From contig CAIVYX010000201.1 in assembly GCA_903910245.1 (NCBI GenBank), forward strand, positions 1 to 13,739: a DNA stretch of 13,739 nucleotides. The letters run 5' to 3'. The stretch comes from an uncultured Opitutia bacterium (lineage in GTDB: Bacteria; Verrucomicrobiota; Verrucomicrobiia; Opitutales; UBA953). Shown here piece after piece: positions 6,535 to 12,957 of the stretch. Both the position numbers and the translations under genes were made by a program. The notes beneath the pieces were generated by a model that was not told the origin of the DNA, searched no databases, and worked only from the letters and a program-made list of their open reading frames with translations. Position 1 is the stretch's first letter; every line of letters starts with the position of its first letter.

Positions 6535-7941
6535 TTAGCGGCCCGCGGAACGACGGGCCGGAGGCAATTCGCGGCTGATTTCAGCCAAGCGATAACCGAA
6601 ACCGGGACCACGTAGGCTGGAACCATCGACCTGACCCTCGCGACGCGAGTAGAGCAACGGATGCACCTTGGCCTCGGCCGCGGAAGCCGCGGGGTAGAAT
6701 TGCATCCCATTGGTCTCCACACCAGCGATCGTGGGCGCGTGGGCGGCGAGCAGAATGTGCGTCATCTGCGCCATCATAGGGTTGGTGAGATCCTGCACCA
6801 TCAACTGCATGCCATGGGCGCGGGCCCAGCAGAGACTGAGCAGCGCACCGGTCTGCGTCTTGCAGGTCTTGAGGGCAACGCCGGTCCAACCGAGTTCGCG
6901 ACCGAGGCGGACGATACGCCAGTCATGCGCGCTCTCGTCGAGGAAGAGCGGCATGCGCTGACTGACCGAATGGACATCGATGGGGTGCTCCTCGAGCTCA
7001 TAGGGGAACGGTTGTTCAACGTAGCTGAGCCGCTTCCAAAGTTCGGGCAGTTCGGCCTTCACGCGGTCGAGGACGCCGTTCACGTAGGCCGGATCCATCA
7101 CCGTGCAATTAAAGTCGGCGGTGAAGAGTTCGACACCAAGCGGCAGGCCGATCTCGGCGATACGCTTCAGACGCTCGAAATCCCAGGGGGCGTCGTTGCC
7201 ACGGAGTTTGACCTTCAGAGCCTTCAGGCCGTCGGTCGTAATCCATTCGTCGAGCGAGGACGGATAGCCGTCGGCGACCTTGTTCGCGCCGGCTTCAGCG
7301 AGCGTGAGGTAGTCGAGGCCGCCGACGAGATGCCAGGCGAGGAGCTTGGACGTCACCGGAGAGCGGAAATAGTCGGCCGGGTAGCGACCGACGAAGGACA
7401 CGTCCTTGGCGTCGGCGGCGGGCGTGACGTACGCCGACAGGTCGCGATTCATCCACGGCGCGCAGTAGGTCGAATACGTTGGGACGCCATGGGCGACGCC
7501 ATAGGCGTCATGCAGGGCGAGATCGAAAGGCGAGCAGCAGACCAGCGCCGCAAGCGTCGGGATGGCGACGCCTTCGGGCAAGCTGGCGTTGAATTTCTTG
7601 AGGATACCCGGAAGCGCTTCCTCGAGGAAATCATGGCCGATCTCCATCGGATGACCGCGCGCGCCGAACGACGCATAAGCCTCGGTCAGCGTGTCGCAGA
7701 AATCATGCAGTGCTTTCGAGCGGACATCATAGGGCACCGGCGAAGGCCACACCCACTGCACGCTGAGCGGGGTCTCGCCCCACCCTTCGGCAATCGAGCC
7801 ATCGGCCTTCTCGACCGTGACGCACACGCGGGCGCAGACCACGCTCGTGACGGTCTCATGGCCAAACTTGAGAGGGAGTCGCAGAGTGACCGGCAAGGCA
7901 TGCCAGCGCACCGCGCGGATCTGGACGTCGCAGGGATTCAT
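6535..7941 (-). CDS. Enolase-superfamily (mandelate racemase/muconate lactonizing enzyme-like) protein
   Basis: A 468-residue enzyme predicted to abstract a proton alpha to a carboxylate and stabilise the enolate on Mg2+. The capping domain (about 1-150) contains GWGETP (53-58) and FDLALHDAYG. In the barrel, the KxK catalytic pair is KVK (Lys243, Lys245). Metal ligands are likely Asp276 (ADFN), Glu309 (YVEQPF) and Asp335 (LDES), with a lysine on the sixth strand (Lys358 or Lys361 in ALKTCKTQTGA). This set fits the MLE subgroup: cycloisomerase, epimerase, racemase or dehydratase; the substrate cannot be read. It is some 50-100 residues longer than typical members, the excess lying largely in the N-terminal domain (about 65-125). 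The ATG at 7941 follows the MFS stop by 6 bases, with an AGGA ribosome site inside the MFS 3' end, so the two genes are almost certainly cotranscribed. Confidence 0.88.
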   Translation of the reverse strand: MNPCDVQIRAVRWHALPVTLRLPLKFGHETVTSVVCARVCVTVEKADGSIAEGWGETPLSVQWVWPSPVPYDVRSKALHDFCDTLTEAYASFGARGHPMEIGHDFLEEALPGILKKFNASLPEGVAIPTLAALVCCSPFDLALHDAYGVAHGVPTYSTYCAPWMNRDLSAYVTPAADAKDVSFVGRYPADYFRSPVTSKLLAWHLVGGLDYLTLAEAGANKVADGYPSSLDEWITTDGLKALKVKLRGNDAPWDFERLKRIAEIGLPLGVELFTADFNCTVMDPAYVNGVLDRVKAELPELWKRLSYVEQPFPYELEEHPIDVHSVSQRMPLFLDESAHDWRIVRLGRELGWTGVALKTCKTQTGALLSLCWARAHGMQLMVQDLTNPMMAQMTHILLAAHAPTIAGVETNGMQFYPAASAAEAKVHPLLYSRREGQVDGSSLRGPGFGYRLAEISRELPPARRSAGR

Positions 7942-7947
7942 TCGAAA

Positions 7948-9291
7948 TCAGTCCTGCAGCGCTTGGCCGGAAGTTTCCTTGCCGAGGAACGCGACGAGCA
8001 AGCCGACGGCATAGACGAGGGTGATCGCGGCCGCGGCCTGCTGGAAGCCACCGAGTTCTTTGACCAGCCAACCGCTCAGCAACACGAACGGCACCGCCAC
8101 CAGCCGTCCGGCGTTATAGCAGACCCCCTGCCCGGTCGCACGAACTCTGGTGGGGAAAAGCTCCGGAAGATAAAGCGGGAAGAAACCGAAAAACGCGGTC
8201 GCCGTCATGCCCAGAGCGAAGACTTTTGCAGCCATCAATAGAGGAAAATACGGTGCGCCGGGGAAAGCATCCAGGATTCCGCGGCCGCTCCAATCCGCGT
8301 CCGTCCTATAGATCCAACAGGTGGCGGCCAAAGCGAAGATACAAAGCAACTGATAACCAAGGCGGCGGCGCAGCTTGGCCAGAAGCAAGGGCGCGATGAA
8401 AGTGCTGACACAAGCACCGACGGACACGATAATCATCGCAAGCGCCTTAGCCCTCGTGAACCCAGGGGTATTAGCATCGGTGGCGAGCTTATTGATCCAG
8501 AGCATGACCCACTGAACAGCGCCCCAAGTCCCCACGAACACCACCGAAACCATCAGGATACCCCCGATGGTGGACATCTTGAGTCCACCGCTGAAAATCT
8601 CAACTAAGCGCGATTTCACGGGCGCACCTGATGAGGCTTCCTTGGCGGAAGCACGCTCCCACTTCTCGGACTCCGGGACGAAGAGACGAATCAGCAAGGT
8701 CAGGATCGCCGGCGAGGCGCCAATCAGGAAGTGAATCCGCCACGACTTGTCATCAGCAGGATAGGCAAAAGCCATGCAACCCACGAGCACCATGCCGAGA
8801 TTGGCGGCCATGCCGATGGCACCGGCCATCTTGGAACGGTGCCGTTCCGGCCAGGCTTCCATCACCAGCGCCACGCCGAGCGCCCATTCGCCACCCATGC
8901 CGAGCGCGGCCATGAAGCGGGCGGCGGCGAGGTGCGTCGGGTCGGTCGCGAAATAGCAGACCCCGCTGAAGATGGAGTAGAAGAGAATGCTAAACGACAT
9001 CGCCTTCACCCGGCCGATGCGATCTCCCAGCCAACCGAAGGCCGCACCACCGAGAGCGGCGCCGACCAAGAAAGCCGAAGTGATGATGCCCATCCACCAA
9101 CCGACGAAGTCGTCCATGACGACGCCTGCAGGCGCCATGCTCTTGAGCGCCGGACCCGCAAGCGCCGGGAAAAGGGCCTGTTCGTAGCCATCCATCATCC
9201 AGCCGAGGAAGCCAGCGAGGAGGGTCATCTGCATGCCCTTGGTAATCGCGTCTTTGGTGCCGTCGGAAGTGGTCATTAGGGATGGCCCCAT
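7948..9291 (-). CDS. MFS transporter, first gene of the catabolic operon
   Basis: A 447-residue major facilitator of the same broad branch as aromatic-acid/sugar-acid:H+ symporters. It has a short hydrophilic N-terminus, TM1 with WMMDGYE (Asp34, Glu37), motif A GDRIGR (89-94), the TM4 segment AALGMGGEWALGVAL, a central charged loop (about 205-225), and a late ELFPTRVRATGQG segment typical of these carriers. It probably imports the substrate of the adjacent enolase-superfamily enzyme, whose start lies only 6 bases downstream. It starts at ATG 9291; a second in-frame ATG at 9276 is an alternative, and neither has a good Shine-Dalgarno. The gene is transcribed away from the DapA-family gene across a 107-base intergenic region, which is the natural site for substrate-responsive control of both arms. 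Confidence 0.9.
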   Translation of the reverse strand: MGPSLMTTSDGTKDAITKGMQMTLLAGFLGWMMDGYEQALFPALAGPALKSMAPAGVVMDDFVGWWMGIITSAFLVGAALGGAAFGWLGDRIGRVKAMSFSILFYSIFSGVCYFATDPTHLAAARFMAALGMGGEWALGVALVMEAWPERHRSKMAGAIGMAANLGMVLVGCMAFAYPADDKSWRIHFLIGASPAILTLLIRLFVPESEKWERASAKEASSGAPVKSRLVEIFSGGLKMSTIGGILMVSVVFVGTWGAVQWVMLWINKLATDANTPGFTRAKALAMIIVSVGACVSTFIAPLLLAKLRRRLGYQLLCIFALAATCWIYRTDADWSGRGILDAFPGAPYFPLLMAAKVFALGMTATAFFGFFPLYLPELFPTRVRATGQGVCYNAGRLVAVPFVLLSGWLVKELGGFQQAAAAITLVYAVGLLVAFLGKETSGQALQD

Positions 9292-9398
9292 CAGAAGGAG
9301 ATATCCCGAGCCTTCAAGGAACGAATTACGGGGCGGCGGTTGGGACTTGTTCAGTCGAACGGGTTTGCCGTTAATGGGCTGATATCAATCCTTCACGC
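9292..9398. promoter_or_regulatory. Divergent promoter region of the catabolic locus
   Basis: This is the only spacer between the leftward MFS-enolase arm and the rightward DapA-OYE arm. Rightwards, a weak sigma70-like pair is visible: TTGTTC (9347-9352), 17 bases, then GTTAAT (9370-9375), 24 bases before the ATG at 9399. An interrupted inverted repeat, GTTC-AGTC-GAAC (9349-9360), overlaps the -35 and could be an operator. No convincing leftward promoter was found. The AAGGAG at 9295 on the plus strand has no start codon after it. Assignments here are tentative. Confidence 0.4.
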
Positions 9399-10358
9399 AT
9401 GAGCACCCCGAAGCACCCCGAGCCCACCGGCATGATTCGCCGTAAGCGCCGCATCGAAGGTAGCTCCGCCATCCTGCTCCCCTTTCTCGCCAACGGCGAG
9501 ATCGACTGGGTGGGCTTCACGGCCCACGTCCGCCGTACCGTCGCGGCGGGCCTGGCTCCGGCTGTAAACATGGATACGGGCTTCGGTAATCTCATCGATG
9601 ACACCATCCGACGGAAAGCCCTGCAAATCACGCAAGCGGAGACGGGCGGAAAATGGTTTGTCGCCGGAGCGTTCGTCCTCGATCAGCCTGGGGCCGCTTT
9701 CGACCTCGACGCCTATGCCCGCCAAATTGAGCTGATTCAGCAGCACGGTGGCACGCCCGTCATCTTTCAGAGCTACGGTCTGACGAATCAAACCGACGAA
9801 CAAATCGTGGACGCTTATGTCGCCATCGCGCGCCATGCCCCGCGATTCGTTGGCTTTGAACTTGGCCAAATGTTCGCACCTTTCGGCAAAATCTATTCGC
9901 TCGAAGTCTATCGCGGATTGATGGGCATCCCCCAATGCATCGGCGCCAAGCACTCCTCGCTCCGTCGCGACCTAGAATGGGAACGCCTCGCCCTGCGCGA
10001 TGCCACCCGCCCGGAATTCCGTGTCTACACCGGCAACGACCTTGCCATCGACATGGTGATGTACGGCAGCGACTACCTGCTCGGGCTGAGCACCTTCGCC
10101 CCGGAAGCTTTTGCCTTACGGGATAAGGCCTGGGAAAACGGCGACCCGGCCTTCTACGAGATCAACGACCTCCTTCAGTATCTCGGCTTCCTGGCCTTCC
10201 GCCCCCCTGTCCCCGCATATAAACACTCCGCCGCAATGTTCCTGAAGCTTCGGGGTTGGATTGGCTGCGACGACACCCATCCGCGCTCGACCAAGCGTCC
10301 GGAGTCAGACCGCGATATCCTGGCCGACATCGCTCGACGCATCGAAGCCCTCCGCTGA
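9399..10358 (+). CDS. DapA/N-acetylneuraminate lyase-family aldolase or dehydratase
   Basis: A 319-residue (beta/alpha)8 class I enzyme of the dihydrodipicolinate synthase/NAL superfamily. The Schiff-base lysine is Lys184 in IGAKHSSL, and the conserved tyrosine is probably Tyr126 (FQSYG). The usual GTTGE substrate-carboxylate motif is replaced by NMDTGFG (58-64), so it is not an ordinary lysine-pathway DapA. It belongs to an uncharacterised branch that would act on another 2-oxo acid or aldol substrate. Such enzymes include 2-keto-3-deoxy sugar acid aldolases/dehydratases and hydroxyproline-pathway deaminases. The start used is ATG 9399; ATG 9432 (MIRRKRR) is a real alternative, and neither has a clear ribosome site. 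It is followed after 3 bases by the flavoprotein gene, so translation is probably coupled, and it is divergent from the MFS-enolase arm. Confidence 0.88.
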   Translation: MSTPKHPEPTGMIRRKRRIEGSSAILLPFLANGEIDWVGFTAHVRRTVAAGLAPAVNMDTGFGNLIDDTIRRKALQITQAETGGKWFVAGAFVLDQPGAAFDLDAYARQIELIQQHGGTPVIFQSYGLTNQTDEQIVDAYVAIARHAPRFVGFELGQMFAPFGKIYSLEVYRGLMGIPQCIGAKHSSLRRDLEWERLALRDATRPEFRVYTGNDLAIDMVMYGSDYLLGLSTFAPEAFALRDKAWENGDPAFYEINDLLQYLGFLAFRPPVPAYKHSAAMFLKLRGWIGCDDTHPRSTKRPESDRDILADIARRIEALR

Positions 10359-10361
10359 GCC

Positions 10362-11849
10362 ATGACTGCACCCTTCAAACTCACGCGCGTCGCATCCCTC
10401 AAGACCGTCGCCGATTTTCGCGCCCATTGCGCCAGCATCGGCGCCGACCTGCAATTGGAGGACACCATCGAAGCGGGCGCGAGTAATCCCCTCTCGCAGC
10501 CAATCACGCGCACGAAGGTCAACGGCAAGACCATTGGTAACCGTATCGCCATCCATCCGATGGAAGGCTGGGACGGCACCACGACTGGCGGTATCTCCGA
10601 AGAAATGAAGCGACGCTGGCAGCGCTTCGGCGCGAGCGGCGCGAAGATGATCTGCGGAGCCGAGGCGATGGCCGTGCGTGCCGACGGTCGCGCGAACATG
10701 AACCAGCTGATCATCAACGAGGCGAACCAGGCCGGCATCACCGAACTCGTTGGCATCCTCAAGGCCGAGCACCTCGCCCACTGGGGCTCGGTCGACGACC
10801 TGGTCATCGGCTTCCAGCTCACCCACTCCGGCCGCTTCTGCCGCCCGCATGACAAGAAGCGCTGGGAATCCCGCGTGGCCTACCGCCATCCGATCCTCGA
10901 TAAGAAATTCAACGTGACCTCGGATGACCAGGTGCTGACCGACGCCGACGTCGAGGAGCTGATCCGCTGCTACGTGCAGGCCGCCCGCGTCGCCCGCGAC
11001 TGCGGCGCCGACTTCGTCGACATCAAGCACTGCCACGGCTACCTGCTGCACGAATTCCTTAGCGCTCATACGCGTCCGGGCAAGTTCGGCGGCTCGTTCG
11101 AGAATCGCACCCGCATCCTGCGCGACATCATCGCGGGCATCCGCGCCGACGGTAACGCGATCGATATCGGTGTGCGCCTGAGTTTGTTCGACTTGGTGCC
11201 GTTCCGTCCGGACCCTGCGCTCAGCGTGCCTGGCAAACTCGGGCCCGGCATCCCCGAAGAGCATGCCCATCTCCTACCCTACCATTACGCCTTTGGTGTG
11301 AATGCGCAGAAGCCTACCGAGATCGACCTCACCGAGACCTTCGCGTTCGTGCAGCTGCTTGGCGAACTTGGGGTTAAGATTCTGAACACGTCCGCCGGAT
11401 CGCCCTATTACAATCCGCACATCCAACGCCCGGCGGCCTATCCGCCCAGCGACGGCTACCAAGCCGCGCACGACCCATTGATTGATTTGGCCCGCCAAGT
11501 GGATGCCGTCCGTCAGGTGCGATCCCGTGCGCCCAGCAGCCTGATCATCGTCAGTTCCGGCCTGAGTTACATCCAAGAATACCTGCCGCACCTCGCCCAA
11601 TTCATCCTGCGAAATAACTGGAGCGACGCCATCGGCGTGGGCCGAGCCGTGCTCAGCTATCCGGCCATGCTCGCCGATGCCGCGAAGAACGGCGCGATGG
11701 AGACCAAGTTCATCTGCCGCACTTTTAGCGACTGCACGACCGCTCCGCGCAACGGCCTCATCTCCGGCTGCTACCCGCTCGACAAGTATTATACCGCTAA
11801 GCCCGAGTTCCAGCAGCTCAAGGACATCAAGAAGAGTGTCGGAGCCTGA
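10362..11849 (+). CDS. Old Yellow Enzyme-family NADH:flavin oxidoreductase
   Basis: A 495-residue FMN-dependent TIM-barrel oxidoreductase. Visible family elements are RIAIHPMEGWDG (61-72), GAEAMAV (99-105), FQLTHSGR (151-158), the catalytic HCHG (223-226) with YLLHEFLS, GGSFENR (243-249) and a phosphate-binding end (GVGRAVLSYP, 425-434). It is longer than single-domain OYEs (about 340-400). The extra length is an N-terminal segment of about 45 residues, an insertion around 283-320, and a C-terminal tail with Cys452, Cys458 and Cys470 (CRTFSDC then GCYPLD). That tail recalls the Fe-S segment of dienoyl-CoA reductase and trimethylamine dehydrogenase relatives, but without their C-terminal NAD domain. 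The expected chemistry is reduction of an activated C=C bond or oxidative N-demethylation; the substrate is unknown. The ATG lies 3 bases past the DapA-family stop, so this is a two-gene operon. Its stop lies in a 16-bp palindrome shared with the convergent methyltransferase gene. Confidence 0.9.
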   Translation: MTAPFKLTRVASLKTVADFRAHCASIGADLQLEDTIEAGASNPLSQPITRTKVNGKTIGNRIAIHPMEGWDGTTTGGISEEMKRRWQRFGASGAKMICGAEAMAVRADGRANMNQLIINEANQAGITELVGILKAEHLAHWGSVDDLVIGFQLTHSGRFCRPHDKKRWESRVAYRHPILDKKFNVTSDDQVLTDADVEELIRCYVQAARVARDCGADFVDIKHCHGYLLHEFLSAHTRPGKFGGSFENRTRILRDIIAGIRADGNAIDIGVRLSLFDLVPFRPDPALSVPGKLGPGIPEEHAHLLPYHYAFGVNAQKPTEIDLTETFAFVQLLGELGVKILNTSAGSPYYNPHIQRPAAYPPSDGYQAAHDPLIDLARQVDAVRQVRSRAPSSLIIVSSGLSYIQEYLPHLAQFILRNNWSDAIGVGRAVLSYPAMLADAAKNGAMETKFICRTFSDCTTAPRNGLISGCYPLDKYYTAKPEFQQLKDIKKSVGA

Positions 11850-11860
11850 GCGCGCTCAGG
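11845..11860. repeat. Perfect 16-bp palindrome spanning two convergent stop codons
   Basis: CCTGAGCGCGCTCAGG reads the same on both strands. It contains the TGA of the flavoprotein gene (11847-11849) and the TGA of the convergent methyltransferase gene (11856-11858). It can fold as a 6-bp stem with a CGCG loop in either transcript. Neither side has a T run, so termination by this alone would be weak, though it might act as a bidirectional 3'-end structure. Confidence 0.55.
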
Positions 11861-12596
11861 GCTTCTCGAAGATCAGCAGGTGCTGCCACGGCAGGGCTGG
11901 CTTATTCATCACGAAACGGAAGCCCGCGGCTTCAAATTCTTTGCGAGCCTGAGCCTCGGTCATTTTGTGATGCGGCTTGATCGGGACGTTGTCGTCCTCC
12001 GCGCGATACTCGAGCAGGTAGATGCGGCCTTTCGACTTCAGGGCCAAACGCAGCGAGGCCAGCATCTCCACTGGGTGATCGAATTCATGGTAAGCATCCA
12101 CCATCAGCGCGGCATCAATCGATGCCGGGGGCAGTTTCACGTCATCGATCGCACCCAGATGGGGCTGCACGTTACTGATGCCGAGCTTGGCGGATTCCGT
12201 CTTCAGGAAATCGAGCATCTCCGGCTGGATATCGACCGCGACGACCTTACCCTGCGGTAGTTTGCGGGCGATCCGGAAGGAATAATAGCCGGAGCCAGCG
12301 CCGATGTCGGCCAGGACCGCGTCGGGAGCCAATTCCAGCAAGGCGATGGCCTTGGAAGGCGCCTCCTCCTTCTCGCGGTCGGTGCGCTCCAGCCAGCCGA
12401 TACCAGGATGGCCCATCACGTGCGAAATCTCGCGGCCCATCCAGACCTTGCCGATGCCGTCGCGCGAAGGCGTGCACGTCTCATACTTAGCCGGCGACGC
12501 GGCCGCCGCGGCGGCGACCGGCCGCGTAAAGAAGAACAAGGCGACCGCGCCACCGACGAGCAGCACGGAGGAAAGCACGGGGTAACGCTTCAACAT
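11856..12596 (-). CDS. Membrane-anchored or exported class I SAM-methyltransferase-fold protein
   Basis: A 246-residue protein with a Rossmann methyltransferase fold. Motif I is DIGAGSG (97-103), the acidic loop is VVAVDIQPEML (118-128), the post-motif segment is IDAALMVDAYHEFDHP (160-175), and strand 5 is GRIYLLEYR. The C-terminal EAAGFRFV and HLLIFEKP are normal for the fold. Unusually, it begins with MLKR, a hydrophobic stretch (about 7-23) and an Ala-rich segment (27-34). This predicts a signal peptide or an N-terminal membrane anchor that places the domain outside the cytoplasm, where SAM is not expected. The pre-domain region GREISHVMGHPGIGWLER is characteristic of a group of such exported proteins; the methyl acceptor is unknown. 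It converges on the flavoprotein gene with 6 bases between stops and lies 52 bases downstream of the Cys-rich small gene. Confidence 0.88.
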   Translation of the reverse strand: MLKRYPVLSSVLLVGGAVALFFFTRPVAAAAAASPAKYETCTPSRDGIGKVWMGREISHVMGHPGIGWLERTDREKEEAPSKAIALLELAPDAVLADIGAGSGYYSFRIARKLPQGKVVAVDIQPEMLDFLKTESAKLGISNVQPHLGAIDDVKLPPASIDAALMVDAYHEFDHPVEMLASLRLALKSKGRIYLLEYRAEDDNVPIKPHHKMTEAQARKEFEAAGFRFVMNKPALPWQHLLIFEKP

Positions 12597-12648
12597 GGGC
12601 GCAGACTGCGGCGTGTCCGGACGTTCGCAAGCGCGACCGCTCGGCGCG

Positions 12649-12864
12649 TCACTTCTTTACCGGCTCGTTGCAATGATCGCAGACCTTCCCGACCTTGGCG
12701 GCCTTGACGCAGCAGGGATGCATGCACTTTTCGCCCTTTTTCGTGGCCTTGTCGCAGCAGCTGCCTTCCTGGTACTTCGGCGCGGCCTTCGCTGGAGCGA
12801 CCGGCGGAGCATCAGCGGCGAAAAGGAGAACGGCAGAAACAAGCAAGAGAGCTAGATGGCGCAT
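12649..12864 (-). CDS. Small secreted Cys-rich protein with two 15-residue repeats
   Basis: A 71-residue precursor that I do not recognise as a named family. It has a signal peptide, MRHLALLLVSAVLLFA (1-16), cleaved probably near ADAP, and a short Ala/Pro linker. Two tandem 15-residue units follow: CCDKATKKGEKCMHP (36-50) and CCVKAAKVGKVCDHC (51-65). Shared positions give CC-x-KA-x-K-x-G-x-x-C-x-H. There are seven cysteines and two histidines in 30 residues, which suggests metal binding (zinc or copper) or a disulfide scaffold in the periplasm; this is inference. The start at ATG 12864 is preferred because the signal peptide begins there and AGGA lies 9 bases upstream; the frame extends to 12909, but without signal-peptide character. 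The gene lies between the Thr/Pro/Lys-rich gene and the methyltransferase gene on the same strand. Confidence 0.85.
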   Translation of the reverse strand: MRHLALLLVSAVLLFAADAPPVAPAKAAPKYQEGSCCDKATKKGEKCMHPCCVKAAKVGKVCDHCNEPVKK

Positions 12865-12903
12865 GCCTTCAAATCCTACTAAACAACGGGAGACGACAAG
12901 CGG

Positions 12904-12937
12904 AAACAAAAAGGGCCGGACGAATGTCCGGCCCTTT
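12904..12937 (-). terminator. Intrinsic terminator of the Thr/Pro/Lys-rich small gene
   Basis: A perfect 12-bp stem (AAAGGGCCGGAC at 12910-12921 with GTCCGGCCCTTT at 12926-12937) with a 4-base loop lies 20 bases past the stop at 12958. On the minus strand it runs into TTTTTGTTT. The symmetric stem also has AAA on its far side, but only the minus direction has the longer T tract. It separates this transcript from the Cys-rich gene, which therefore probably has its own promoter in 12865-12905. Confidence 0.92.
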
Positions 12938-12957
12938 AGGCGATCGTAATGAACCGA

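Noticed and set aside
6477..6722. N-terminal extension of the ThuA-domain protein back to 6722
   Set aside because: The extension lies inside the 3' end of the enolase-superfamily gene and has shadow-frame composition. The signal peptide begins at 6476, as expected for an exported protein.
6661..8241. 526-codon open frame on the plus strand, antisense to the enolase-superfamily gene and part of the MFS gene
   Set aside because: It is fully antisense to two genes with clear family motifs. Its translation is a charged, motif-free sequence typical of the shadow frame in GC-rich genes.
9295..9300. AAGGAG on the plus strand, resembling a strong ribosome site
   Set aside because: No start codon or open frame follows at usable distance; it lies in the spacer upstream of the MFS gene on the other strand.
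9399..10358. Lysine-biosynthesis dapA
   Set aside because: The GTTGE motif is replaced, there are no other lysine genes nearby, and it is coupled to a flavoprotein and divergent from a catabolic arm.
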